A program made the translations under genes and the position numbers. Under the pieces are notes generated by a model that made no database searches, was not told the origin of the DNA, and saw only the letters and a list, made by a program, of their open reading frames with translations. A DNA stretch of 64,000 nt from CBDUEF01 sp018063485 (GTDB lineage: Bacteria > Pseudomonadota > Alphaproteobacteria > Rhodobacterales > Rhodobacteraceae): contig JBAOID010000031.1 of assembly GCA_037045435.1 (NCBI GenBank), positions 124,001 through 188,000 on the forward strand. Direction: 5' to 3'. Of the stretch, positions 27,703 to 37,222 are shown one piece after another. Position 1 is the first letter of the stretch. Every line of letters begins with the position of its first letter.

Positions 27703-28879
27703 TCACCCAATCAGCGGACCAAAGCGACCATAGGTTTCCTCATAGTGCCGGCGCAGCCGCATCAAGGCGATGCGCAGCACGATCTTGCCCGAGCGCGCGG
27801 CCCAGCCCATCTGTTGCTCAGCCGCCTCGATCCCTTCCAGAAAGCAACAGACCCGCAGCACCACATCGCCCAACCCCGGCCCCAGATCGCGCAGCGCAGC
27901 CGTCACCCGCTCCCGCGCTGACGTTGGCCCCTTGGCCAAACCGTCGCCTGCGCCGCGCGGCTGACAGCCTGCGGTCAGAAAGCCCTCCCAATTCTGCGTG
28001 ACCCTCGGCCCGACCTGCGCCAGTTCGAAATCCTCGCGCAGCCGCTCCGCCGCCTCAACCAGTTCCGCCTCCAGAAAGGGCTTGCCATCCTTGTCGCGCC
28101 GCCGCGCCAAAACCGCGACCGGGCTTTCGGTCAGGTGATAGCGAAACCGTTTGCGCCCGCTGTCGGCCTCGCTCGCCGTCCAGTCCCGCTCTTTCCCGGC
28201 AAAGGCCCGCGGAGCCTCGGCCAGCCCTGGCCCGGCGGGTTCCAGCCGCCTCCAGCATCCGCCGCAGCGTCATGCGCCCGGCCGAAGTCAGTTCATAGGT
28301 GGAAACCCGCCCGGCCTTGCGACAGACAATCCAGTCTTTCAGCACAAAGGCCTGAGCAACCGCGCGTTCCAGCACCGCCGTTCTGGCCGACTTGCCGTCG
28401 CCGAATTCGCGCATCACCACGGCCCTTTCCATATCCGGCGCAATCACCAGAACCGAGCCCGGCTCGGCCAAACGTCGCAATACCCTTTGGCCCTCGCGCA
28501 AGATTGTCGCATCGTCGATCTTGGTGGTCAGGCTGCGAATGGGAGCCGTCATGTCAGATTTTCCCTTTCTGGCGGGTGTATCAAGGTGGCTGGGCCTGAT
28601 GGAGAGCGCCGAAAGCGCCTCGTCCATCAAGGGATCATCCCTGAGCGATTCATAGCGGCGGACCTGGCGCAACACGGTTGAGGCATGGCACCCGTCGCGC
28701 CGCGCCAGGGCCCGCAAAGACAGCCCATCCTCGGTGTGGTTCAGATAGAGCCGCACCGCATCGGGAATCCAGTCGGGGAACTCGGTCGTGACGCGAAGAT
28801 TGGACGGCATGGTGTTGATTTGTCCGCCTGCGCTTGCGGGCCCTGCACTGTCAAGAGAGCAATCAGCCTTGAGTTGCAT
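27703..28879 (-). CDS. DUF6456 domain protein with helix-turn-helix, one frameshift
   Basis: About 390 residues. The N-terminal region LSLRALARRDGCHASTVLRQVRRYE is a helix-turn-helix; the middle TAVLERAVAQAFVLKDWIV, AGRVSTYELTSAGRMTLRRML resembles a winged domain; the C-terminal DUF6456 part has RRRDKDGKPFLEAELVEAAE, VTQNWEGFL and KIVLRIALMRLRRHYEETYG. An extra base near 28245 separates the halves. Start may be 28879 or 28810. This is a Rhodobacterales-type protein of unknown role, paired with the divergent DUF6477 gene; probable DNA binding. Confidence 0.8.
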
Positions 28880-29029
28880 TGTTTACCTAATCGTTAATTT
28901 CTTAGCTAATCCAGATAATTGTTTCGAATTCCTAAACAATCTGGAAACCAGCGCGCGCACATTTTAGCCACAATGCAACGCCGGGTTGAAAGGCCGCATG
29001 ATGCTTCATCATATCTCAGGAGCCATCCC

Positions 29030-29318
29030 ATGACCGATTTCCGCAAAACTCTGGCCGATCTGCGCCGCCCGCGTCTGCTGATCCGTGCCGCGCGCTTTGG
29101 GTTGAGCGATTATCGCCGCGACCGCGACCTGCGCCGCATTGTGGCGCCCGCGTCAACACCCGAACGCACCCTGCCGCATCTGATGGCCGAAGAGGATCGC
29201 CTGGAAACCTGCCGCCAGGCCGGGGATGCCGGCTATTCCATCGCGCGCCATATCGAGGTGCTTGGTGGCGCTGATGGCCGAAGTGCGCCTGTTGCCGCGC
29301 CCGTCAAATATGGCTTGA
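29030..29318 (+). CDS. DUF6477 family small protein, one frameshift
   Basis: About 96 residues. MTDFRKTLADLRRPRLLIRA, DYRRDRDLRRI and AGDAGYSIARHIEVL match the family. An extra G near 29263 (gtgcttGgtgg) breaks the end, which otherwise continues VALMAEVRLLPRPSNMA. CAGGAG stands 8 bases before the ATG. It is divergent from the DUF6456 gene, a recurrent pairing in Rhodobacteraceae. Function unknown. Confidence 0.8.
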
Positions 29319-29324
29319 AATGCC

Positions 29325-29356
29325 AAGCGGCCCGCAGGTTTCCCTGCGGGCCGCTT
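29325..29356. terminator. Bidirectional hairpin terminator
   Basis: Fourteen-base perfect stem AAGCGGCCCGCAGG and CCTGCGGGCCGCTT around TTTC, between the DUF6477 gene and the convergent mttB. Confidence 0.8.
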
Positions 29357-29375
29357 CACGAAAGATCGCCAGATC

Positions 29376-29417
29376 AGATGAACGCGTCTAGATGAACGCG
29401 TCTAGATGAACGCGTCT
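29376..29417. repeat. Three tandem 14-bp copies at the mttB stop codon
   Basis: AGATGAACGCGTCT occurs three times head-to-tail (29376, 29390, 29404). On the minus strand each unit encodes the last residues DAFI and a TAG stop, so the gene tail has been triplicated without altering the protein. The cause is slippage or an assembly artefact. Confidence 0.9.
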
Positions 29418-30947
29418 GGCATTTCCGATTTCCGTTTGGCCACATAGGCGTCCAGCGCCTCGCGCACGCCCTCATCCAGCGCCGGCGGCTGATAATCGCC
29501 CAGCATCTTTTTCATCCGCAGATTGGCCAGGGTTTGGGTATCGCGCGCACCCTCTTCGGCCCAGGTCTCGAACGGTTTGTAATCAAACAGATCCGAGCGC
29601 CAGAACGCGGTCTTGAAATTGTCCTGTGTGTGCTGGCAGCCCAGATAATGCCCGCCCGGCCCCACTTCGCGGATCGCATCCATCGCCTGACCGTTGGTGT
29701 CCATGAACACCCCCTGCGCCAGATGGTGCAAAGTGCCAAGCTGATCGGCATCCATCACATATTTCTCATAAGACGACACCAGCCCGCCTTCGAGCCAGCC
29801 GCAAGCGTGCAGCATGAAGTTCACGCCCGACAACAGCGCCATGTTCAGGCTGTTCGCCGTCTCATAGGCCGCCTGCGCATCCGGCAGTTTCGAGCCACAG
29901 AACGACCCACCCGAACGGTAAGGCAGACCCATGCGCCGCGCCAACTGCCCCGCGCCATAGGTGATATGCGCGGCCTCTGGCGTTCCGAATGTCGGCGCGC
30001 CCGAGTTCATGTCGATCGAAGTCACAAACGCGCCGAAAATCACCGGCGCACCGGGGCGCACCAACTGGCTATAGGACACACCCGCCAGAACCTCGGCCAG
30101 CACCTGCGTCAGCGTCCCCGCCACCGTCACCGGAGCCATCGCCCCCCCCACGATGAACGGCGAGATGATCGCAGCCTGATTGGCGCGGGCATAAACCTCA
30201 AGCGCGCCCATCATGATACCGTCAAAGGTCAGCGGCGAATTGATGTTGATCAGGCTGGTCATCACCGTGTTCTGATCGACGAAATCCGCACCGAACAGGA
30301 TTTTCGACATATCGACCAAATCCTGCGCGCGCGACGGTTCTGTCACCGATCCCATGTAGGGCTTGTCCGACAGCACCATATGGGCGTGCAGCATGTCGAG
30401 ATGGCGTTTGTTCACCGGAACATCGGTAGGCTCGCAAACCGTGCCGCCCGAATGGTGCAGCCATTTCGACATATAGCCCAGCTTCACGAATTTCTGGAAA
30501 TCGTCGATGGTGGCATAGCGCCGCCCACCTTCCATATCGCGCACGAAGGGCGGGCCGTAAACCGGAGCCAGCACCAGATTGCGCCCGCCGATATCGACAT
30601 TGCGCTCAGGGTTGCGCGCATATTGGGTGAAGCTGCGACGGCGCGGTCGAGCACAGCTTGCGCGCCAGACCACGCGGAATGCGCACCCGCTCGCCCTTCA
30701 CATCCGCCCCCGCCGCGCGCCACAACTCCAGCGCCGCCGGGTTTTCCACGAAATTCACTCCGATCTCTTCCAACACGGTTTCCGCGTTGTATTCGATGAT
30801 CTGCAAGGCTTCTTCGTTCAAAATCTCGAAATTCGGGATATTGCGCTGAATGAATTTTGCGGTTTCAAACGAAACCGCCGTGCGCTCTGCCCGGCGAACC
30901 GAACCCCCACCGCCGCGCGCCGTCCGCCGGCCACCGACATCACTCAT
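29402..30947 (-). CDS. Trimethylamine methyltransferase family protein (MttB, non-pyrrolysine), one frameshift
   Basis: About 515 residues joined. The N-terminal part (TAKFIQRNIPNFEILNEEAL, VLEEIGVNF) and the barrel (TDVPVNKRHLDMLHAHMVLS, SLININSPLTFDGIMMGAL, REVGPGGHYLGCQHTQDNF) match MttB. No in-frame amber codon interrupts the pyrrolysine region, so it belongs to the larger group that methylates corrinoid proteins from other quaternary amines such as glycine betaine or proline betaine. An extra base near 30645 (ccgtcgCagcttc) breaks it. GGAG lies 7 bases upstream of 30947. No corrinoid protein gene is nearby. Confidence 0.9.
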
Positions 30948-31382
30948 CGCAAATCTCCTTCGCTACCCACCTGACGCGGTGATATTTCCTGCCTTATGCC
31001 GCCATTTTCATCTTTGGCGCGCCTCAATTCCGCCGCTTGCCCGCCAAAACCGACATATCCCTGCCCCGGAAACGACCCCTTCATCGCTATCGCCCAGATA
31101 CTATCGGCAATGAGGTGCAACGCCCCACCGGGGCAAAAGCCTGCGCCGTGAACGCACCTTCACATGATCTGAAAAAAGGTTCGGCGGGTGCAAAAGTCAA
31201 AGCTGTTTGAAATCAATGCTAAAGCGGCACTTTACGGGCAAGGATAACTGGCACGCTCTGATTTGCCCAAAACCTTTATCAATTCCTTCCATTCCGTGTA
31301 ACACCTGTCACAGTGTAGCGGGCATCTTTTGCCCAAAGCCGCGCGGGCGTCTTGAAAATGGCGAAAAATCTGAGGGCTGGAA
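30948..31382. other. Intergenic region between divergent mttB and ATP-grasp gene
   Basis: 435 bp. I see no convincing gene or RNA. A short imperfect palindrome ACACCTGTCACAGTGT lies near 31300 and might be a regulator site for either gene. Confidence 0.5.
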
Positions 31383-32546
31383 ATGAAATTGGGGTCAGGT
31401 GACGAATTCTTGACGGCCAAGGCCGCACATCCGATCAATCCTTTAACCACGCTGCGCCATGTTCAGGCAGAGCATGGCGTTTCAGCGGCCCGGCAGTTGT
31501 GGGAAATTGCCCGGCTGGGGCGCAGCAGGGCCAGGTTGCCGCCCGAGGATTACTATTCGCGCGGGCTGTATCGGCGTTCGCTAAGCTGGCACGAAAAGAC
31601 CTGCTATATCGGTGAGGCGTCGAATCATCGGCTGAACCATGACTTGCAATCGGATCGGCTTGCGACCCATTGGGCGATGATCAATGACAAGATGCTGTCG
31701 GCCTTTGTCTTGCAGGGCATGGGTTTGCCGACCAGCAATACACTGGCGGTCTTTGGGTCTGGGCCGTGCTACGGAACTTATCCGCATGTCAAGACACGGG
31801 ATGGGTTGATTGCGGCGCTGGCCAACCCGCCCGAAGCCGGGCTGTTTGGCAAGCCCGTCGATGGCTCATTGGGTGTGGGGGCGGTGTCGATTGTCGGGCG
31901 AGAGGCCAGCGGGGACTTGCGGCTTCTGGATGGGCGGCAGGTTTCGCCCGAAGCTCTGGCGGATGAGATCATGCGGACGTTTCCCGCAGGTTATCTTGTG
32001 CAGGAACGGTTGGCGTTGCATCCGGACCTGGCCGTGAAGGTTGGCCCAGCGGTGTCGACGCTGCGCATCTGCACCATTCATCCCGAAAGCGGACCTGAAT
32101 TGTTCTATGCGGTCTTGCGGTTGCCTGCGGTTGATGCCCCAATTGATGGCGGGGCGATTTCGACAAACGCGGTTGCGCTGATTGACCCGGCCACGGGCAA
32201 GGTCGTGCGGGCGATGCGCGGTATCTTCCCGACGGGTGCGGCTTTTGAGGCAGCCCCGACCGGGGTGGGGCAATTGGTTGGCATGACCTTGCCAGATTAT
32301 GCGGCGGCAGTGGCGATGGCAGTTTCGGCGCATCGCGGTTTTGCCGATCACGGGATTTTGGGTTGGGACGTGGTTTTGACACCGAAAGGGCCGGTGATCA
32401 ATGAGATCAACGCAAATCTGCATCATATGGTTTGGCAGCGGGCCAGCGACCGGGGGTTCTTAAATCCCGAGCATGTGGCGAGGCTTGCGCCGGTGCGGGC
32501 CTTTGTGGCGGCGAAACTCGCGGCGAAGAAATCGGTTTCCCGGTAG
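31383..32546 (+). CDS. Sugar-transfer-associated ATP-grasp protein
   Basis: 387 residues. The C-terminal two thirds match the ATPgrasp_ST domain: DKMLSAFVLQGMGLPTSN, FGKPVDGSLGVGAVSIVG (glycine-rich loop), YLVQERLALHPDLA, VSTLRICTIHPE and the metal-binding end ILGWDVVLTPKGPVINEINAN. It has no signal or membrane segment. ATP-grasp members ligate acids to amines or alcohols; this subgroup is found with surface-polysaccharide genes but the substrate is not known. No polysaccharide gene is adjacent here. Confidence 0.85.
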   Translation: MKLGSGDEFLTAKAAHPINPLTTLRHVQAEHGVSAARQLWEIARLGRSRARLPPEDYYSRGLYRRSLSWHEKTCYIGEASNHRLNHDLQSDRLATHWAMINDKMLSAFVLQGMGLPTSNTLAVFGSGPCYGTYPHVKTRDGLIAALANPPEAGLFGKPVDGSLGVGAVSIVGREASGDLRLLDGRQVSPEALADEIMRTFPAGYLVQERLALHPDLAVKVGPAVSTLRICTIHPESGPELFYAVLRLPAVDAPIDGGAISTNAVALIDPATGKVVRAMRGIFPTGAAFEAAPTGVGQLVGMTLPDYAAAVAMAVSAHRGFADHGILGWDVVLTPKGPVINEINANLHHMVWQRASDRGFLNPEHVARLAPVRAFVAAKLAAKKSVSR

Positions 32547-32748
32547 CTCTCCAGACTGGCCTGGACGATTTTGGGGCCATTTGCCCCGCATGGCCCTTGT
32601 CCCGGAAGCCCAAAAACGCGGCATCCTTGGTCGCGCTGGTCATGGCATGGGCTTTTTTCACCTTCTTTGTCGCAAAGATGCGCTCTTCGGCCAGATCATT
32701 TGTGCGGCGAAGTTTGTACAGATATTCCGAATGCATCGCATAAGGCAT
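32407..32748 (-). CDS. Possible small basic protein antisense to ATP-grasp 3' end
   Basis: Open frame of 113 codons. The first 60 (MPYAMHSEYLYKLRRTNDLA, FATKKVKKAHAMTSATKDAAF) look protein-like, but the rest overlaps the ATP-grasp gene and is proline-rich noise, so the true end may be hidden by a frame break. I recognise no family. Confidence 0.25.
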   Translation of the reverse strand: MPYAMHSEYLYKLRRTNDLAEERIFATKKVKKAHAMTSATKDAAFLGFRDKGHAGQMAPKSSRPVWRATGKPISSPRVSPPQRPAPAQASPHARDLRTPGRWPAAKPYDADLR

Positions 32749-33131
32749 CCGGTTTGGTCAGCACCTGATGGCAAGACCTGCGGAAAATGCGATGTGTGTT
32801 GCCATCCAAAGCAAGGAAAGCAACTGATTTGTTGGAAAATCTGCGCCCTTGTCAGGATTTCGCCTGGTGCGGCGGTTGGTCCGGTTTTGCTGCGCCTGCC
32901 GGTTTCGACATGGCGGGCATGGGGCGGGCATGGGGCGGGCATGGGGTTGCGGTCTGATGCTTGCAGCCCTGCTCATGCCACGGCGAGATTGGCGGAACTG
33001 ATGTTCTGCGTCTGCCGCTTTTCCCCTCAAGATATCCAGATGGCAGGTCAGGCTTCCCTTGCGAGCAGAGGCCGGCTGTGAATATGTATCCCCATCGGCG
33101 CCTGAATACTCCGACGTGAAAGACAGCCATC
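32749..33131. other. Intergenic region before fsr-type gene
   Basis: About 380 bp without a supported gene. Three imperfect copies of GGGCATGGGGC lie at about 32914-32946. No promoter stood out. Confidence 0.5.
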
Positions 33132-34331
33132 ATGACGATTGCAACCCGCTCTGGCACCTATGTGACGGTTTTGGCCGTTCTGGGGGCCAGCCATCTGATG
33201 AACGATCTGATGCAATCGCTGATCCCGGCAGTTTATCCGATCCTGAAGGAAACCTATGCGCTGGATTTCGTCCAGATAGGCATGATCACGCTCACCTTTC
33301 AGATCGCGGGTGCCATGTTGCAGCCGGTGATTGGCATGGTGACGGATCGGCACCCCGCACCCTATTCGCCGGTGGTTGGGATGATGTTTACCCTGTCGGG
33401 ACTGGTCAGCCTTGCCTTCGCACAAAGCTACGCGGCCATTCTGGTGTCGGTCAGTCTGATCGGCATCGGCTCTTCGATCTTTCACCCCGAGGCGACACGG
33501 ATGGCGCGTTATGCGGCAGGCGGGCGGCAGGGGCTTGCGCAGGGCATTTTCCAGGTTGGCGGACAGGCAGGCGGGGCCTTGGGGCCAGTTTTCGCAGCCC
33601 TGATCATTGTGCCATGGGGACAGCCGAGCCTGGCCTGGTTCGCGGTTTTCGCGTTGGCGGCAATGATGTTGCTGACCTGGATCGGCAGCAAGCAAAAGCA
33701 GATCCGTGCCGAGTTCACGGCCAGGCGGGCAAGTGGCAAGCTGGGCAAAGAAGCGGTTCACTTCGCCCCCCGCACCATCGCGACCGGCGTTCTGGTGTTG
33801 ACCTTGCTGATGTTCACCAAGAATACCTATCAAGAGAGTTTCCGGTCGTTTTACACCTTTTATCTGATGGAGCGGTTTGGCTTGTCGATCCCTTCGGCCC
33901 AGATGATGCTGTTCATCTTTCTGATCGCTGCGGCTGCGGGTGTGCTTATCGGCGGGATCGTCGGCGACAAGATCGGGCGGTATCGGATCATCTGGATTTC
34001 GGTATTGGGACCGCTGCCGCTGACGCTTCTGCTGCCCTACGCCGATCTGTTCTGGACCGGTATGCTGACGGTGATGATCAATCTGGTCATGGCCAGCGCC
34101 TTTGCCTCGATCCTGATCTATGCAATGGATCTTTTGCCCAACCGGATCGGGCTGATCGGTGGGCTGTTCTATGGGCTGAACTTCGGATTTGGCGGGATCG
34201 CGGCGGCCTTGCTGGGGATGATGGCCGACAGCTATGGCGTTGAGACGGTTTTCCAGATTTGTGCTTTCCTGCCGCTCGCAGGACTGCTGGCATGGTTTCT
34301 CCCCAGGCTCGAACACGTCGGCGGAAGCTGA
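33132..34331 (+). CDS. MFS transporter, fosmidomycin-resistance (Fsr) type
   Basis: 399 residues, about 12 helices. SHLMNDLMQSLIPAVYPILK at residues 20-39 and FHPEATRMARYAAGGRQGLAQ after helix 4 are typical of the Fsr family, as is IGGLFYGLNFGFGGIAAALLG near the end. Predicted proton antiporter of the inner membrane; resistance phenotype cannot be inferred. The gene is unbroken. Confidence 0.88.
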   Translation: MTIATRSGTYVTVLAVLGASHLMNDLMQSLIPAVYPILKETYALDFVQIGMITLTFQIAGAMLQPVIGMVTDRHPAPYSPVVGMMFTLSGLVSLAFAQSYAAILVSVSLIGIGSSIFHPEATRMARYAAGGRQGLAQGIFQVGGQAGGALGPVFAALIIVPWGQPSLAWFAVFALAAMMLLTWIGSKQKQIRAEFTARRASGKLGKEAVHFAPRTIATGVLVLTLLMFTKNTYQESFRSFYTFYLMERFGLSIPSAQMMLFIFLIAAAAGVLIGGIVGDKIGRYRIIWISVLGPLPLTLLLPYADLFWTGMLTVMINLVMASAFASILIYAMDLLPNRIGLIGGLFYGLNFGFGGIAAALLGMMADSYGVETVFQICAFLPLAGLLAWFLPRLEHVGGS

Positions 34332-34729
34332 GTTTTACCGCCTGCGCTGCGTTCTGTCGAAGGGTTGCCACAGATGGCCCCCTTTCGGCAGTTTCGCGCA
34401 AAGCTGATCTGCCTTGTCCGTTCTGGCGCAACCACCAACGCAACGCCGCTCGCTCGCAAAATCATGCCAAGCCCTTGGCGCCGCGACACCCCCCCTCTTC
34501 ACCCTAGCCTTTGCACAACTCAGTCGCCGATTTGGGCATATGGCAAAGCGTTGGGTTCCCAACCAAAGGGCGACGGATTACCCCTTCAAGCGTGCCAATC
34601 TTGTAACAGCCCAGCAAGCTGACGGCAGTGTGGTGAATTGATCGCCGCTATGCGCTTGAAAGCCCCGCAACTCTGGTGATTTCAAATCATACATTCCGAT
34701 TGATCTATCAATAGGCTGGTTTTGATTTC
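34332..34729. other. Intergenic region, no gene recognised
   Basis: About 400 bp. A 33-codon frame (MAKRWVPNQRATDYPFKR...) at 34540 has no ribosome site or known relative. No RNA or repeat noted. Confidence 0.45.
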
Positions 34730-34803
34730 TGGAGCGGGTGAAGGGAATCGAACCCTCGTCATTTGGTTGGGAACCAAAAGCTTTGCCATTAAGCTACACC
34801 CGC
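34730..34803 (-). tRNA. tRNA-Gly (anticodon CCC)
   Basis: Acceptor GCGGGTG with CACCCGC, discriminator T and encoded CCA, anticodon stem TTTGG/CCAAA with loop TTCCCAA, T loop TTCGATT. Reads GGG. Confidence 0.97.
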
Positions 34804-35259
34804 AACGCCCACCTGATTACTGTTTCAGCGCGCAGGCTTCAAGTGCAAACCGCCGCTTCGGCGGAGTCTCACGCATCTTCCATCGCAGCGCCCCGGCCCC
34901 ACCAGCCGCATCCTGTTCAGGGCCGCAATGGGTTTGAGGCAAAGCCGGCAAGACCCTGATCTCGATACAAGCCGGTTCAGAAAACCGCCCGGAGAACGGT
35001 TTACCAGCGCTTGAATGCGCGGCTTCAAGAGCCCGCCCAGAGCGCAATTGCTGGCAACAGCCAAGCCGCCGGGCACCCTGTGCGGGCGGCACTCCCGAAC
35101 CGAGTTACGGCCATTGCAATGCCGAAACCCAGCCCTGGGGGGGCCGCTCAAGGCGTGCAAGAACCCGGCTTCAGGCCGAATTGGTCAACCAAGTCAGATT
35201 TCACCTGCATTCCTGGCCACCCATCTTGCAATTCGCCCGGCCAAAGGCTACGCGAGGCC
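34804..35259. other. Region upstream of guaA, nothing firm
   Basis: 456 bp. Open frames run through it but none has coding character or a ribosome site. It may carry a long guaA leader; no riboswitch family was recognised. Confidence 0.45.
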
Positions 35260-36818
35260 ATGACCCAACATGATCGCCTGCTCATCATCGACTTCGGCTC
35301 TCAGGTAACGCAGCTTATTGCGCGCCGCCTGCGTGAGTTGAACGTCTATTGCGAAATCCACCCCTATAACAAGATCGACGAAGCCTTTCTGGCTGCGTTT
35401 GCACCCAAGGCGGTGATCTTCTCGGGTGGCCCGGCTTCGGTCTATTGGGAGGGCGCGCCCATGCCCCCCAAGGGCGTGTTCGACCTTGGCGTGCCCATTC
35501 TGGGCATCTGCTATGGCCAGCAGGTGATGATGCATGTGTTGGGCGGCCATGTCGAAGGCGGTCATGGCACAGCCGAATTCGGCAAGGCTTTCGTCTCCCC
35601 TGCGGCGGCAAAACTGCCGCTTCTGGACGGGTGGTTCACCTCTGGTGACGAGCAGGTCTGGATGAGCCACGGCGATCATGTATCGAAGATCGCTCCGGGA
35701 TTCACCGTTTACGGCACCTCGCCCAATGCCCCCTTTGCCATCACTGCCGATACCTCGCGCCACTTCTACGCCGTCCAGTTCCACCCCGAGGTGCATCACA
35801 CCCCCAAGGGTGCAAAACTTTACGAGAATTTCGTGAAACTCGCGGGCTTCAAGGGCGATTGGACCATGGGCGCCTACCGCGCCGAGGCGATTGCCAAGAT
35901 CCGCGAGCAGGTGGGCGATGCCAAGGTGATCTGCGGCCTTTCGGGCGGCGTTGACTCCAGCGTTGCCGCCGTCCTGATCCACGAAGCCATCGGTGACCAA
36001 CTCACCTGCGTCTTTGTCGATCACGGGCTGTTGCGGCTGGGCGAGGCTGAACAAGTCGTCACGATGTTCCGTGACCACTACAACATGCCGCTGATCCACG
36101 CCGACGAATCCGCCCTGTTTTTGGGCGAACTCGAAGGTATCTCCGACCCTGAAATCAAACGCAAAACCATTGGCCGGCTGTTCATCGACGTGTTCCAGAA
36201 ACACGCGCATGAGGTGGGCGGTGCCAAATTTCTCGCCCAGGGCACGCTATACCCCGATGTGATTGAATCGGTCAGCTTTTCGGGCGGCCCCTCGGTCACC
36301 ATCAAATCGCACCACAATGTCGGCGGGTTGCCGGAAAAGATGGGCCTCAAACTCGTCGAACCCCTGCGCGAGCTGTTCAAGGATGAGGTGCGCGCGCTTG
36401 GCCGCGAACTCGGCCTTCCCGCCAGCTTCATCGGCCGTCACCCCTTCCCCGGCCCTGGCCTTGCCATCCGCTGCCCCGGTGAAATCACCACCGAAAAGCT
36501 CGATATCCTGCGCCGCGCCGATGCGGTCTATCATCGACCAGATCCGCAAACACGGGCTATACGACGAAATCTGGCAGGCCTTCGCCGCGATCCTGCCCGA
36601 TGAAAACCGTGGGCGTGATGGGTGACGGGCGCACCTATGATTATGCACTGGCGCTGCGCGCGGTGACGAGTGTTGATGGCATGACCGCCGATTACTACCC
36701 TTTCACCCATGATTTCCTTGGTGAAACCGCCACGCGCATCATCAACGAGGTGAAGGGTGTCAATCGCGTGTTTTACGATTGCACCTCCAAGCCACCCGGC
36801 ACGATCGAACTCGAATGA
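35260..36818 (+). CDS. guaA: GMP synthase (glutamine-hydrolysing), two frameshifts
   Basis: About 519 residues. The class I amidotransferase domain has VPILGICYGQQVMMHVLGG (Cys) and YAVQFHPEVHHT (His); the synthetase domain has the P-loop ICGLSGGVDSSVAAVL, SHHNVGGLPEKMGLKLVEPL, and the dimerisation end VGVMGDGRTYDYALALR and DCTSKPPGTIELE. Extra bases occur near 36535 (gtctatCatcgac) and 36601 (cccgAtgaaaacc). It converts XMP to GMP using glutamine and ATP. Its stop overlaps the next start (ATGA). Confidence 0.96.
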
Positions 36819-37093
36819 TCAGATTGCGCGGTCAGTTGATCTGCACCACTGACGCCGAGCAGGCTGCGGTGCATTTGCATATGTCTGCCCATATCGCAGC
36901 CAGCCGGGCCGAACCGGCCTGCCTGTCCTTTGACATTGCCGCTACCGACGATCCGATGGTGTTCGAGGTGATGGAAGCCTTTCGCGACCGGGCCGGGTTC
37001 GATGCCCATCAGGCCCGAACCAGGATCAGCCCCTGGTGGCAGGCAACCAAAGACATCTTGCGTGCTTTTCGCATGGAAGAACTGGGTGACTAG
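36815..37093 (+). CDS. ABM-domain protein (putative quinol monooxygenase)
   Basis: 92 residues from the ATG that overlaps the guaA stop. The alpha-beta sandwich pattern IRLRGQLICTTDAEQ, HIAASRAEPACLSFDIA, and FEVMEAFRDRAGFDAHQ matches the antibiotic-biosynthesis-monooxygenase fold of YgiN type. Such dimeric proteins need no cofactor; the substrate is unknown. Its TAG stop is provided partly by the left end of the inverted-repeat element at 37093. Confidence 0.78.
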   Translation: MIRLRGQLICTTDAEQAAVHLHMSAHIAASRAEPACLSFDIAATDDPMVFEVMEAFRDRAGFDAHQARTRISPWWQATKDILRAFRMEELGD

Positions 37094-37204
37094 AGCGCGT
37101 TGCGTTGAATTTCAGTCGCTTCGCAACCCGGGCGCATTTGCAAAGCCGATCGCAGCCTTGGGTTGCGAGGACAATGGATGTCTCTGAGTGACCGCGACGC
37201 GCTC
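37093..37204. mobile_element. 112-bp MITE-like element with terminal inverted repeats and TA duplication
   Basis: Terminal repeats GAGCGCGTTGCG (37093-37104) and CGCGACGCGCTC (37193-37204) match at 11 of 12 positions and are each flanked by TA (37091-37092 and 37205-37206), the target duplication of IS630/Tc1-mariner elements. A nested inverted pair TCGCAACCC/GGGTTGCGA lies inside. It has no coding capacity, as expected for a MITE. Copies elsewhere in the genome would confirm it; I saw none in this window. Confidence 0.6.
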
Positions 37205-37222
37205 TAACCAACAGGCCGACAC

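Noticed and set aside
29534..30799. 421-codon plus-strand frame
   Set aside because: Antisense shadow of mttB, no recognisable domain.
29402..30947. Pyrrolysine-type MttB
   Set aside because: No in-frame TAG occurs before the end of the gene; the TAG codons in the tandem repeat are simple stops.
32914..32946. GGGCATGGGGC repeats as CRISPR or regulatory array
   Set aside because: Only three imperfect copies with no spacers; low-complexity.
33048..34316. 422-codon minus-strand frame opposite the Fsr-type gene
   Set aside because: Shadow of a strong membrane-protein gene; composition dominated by Gln, His and Arg.
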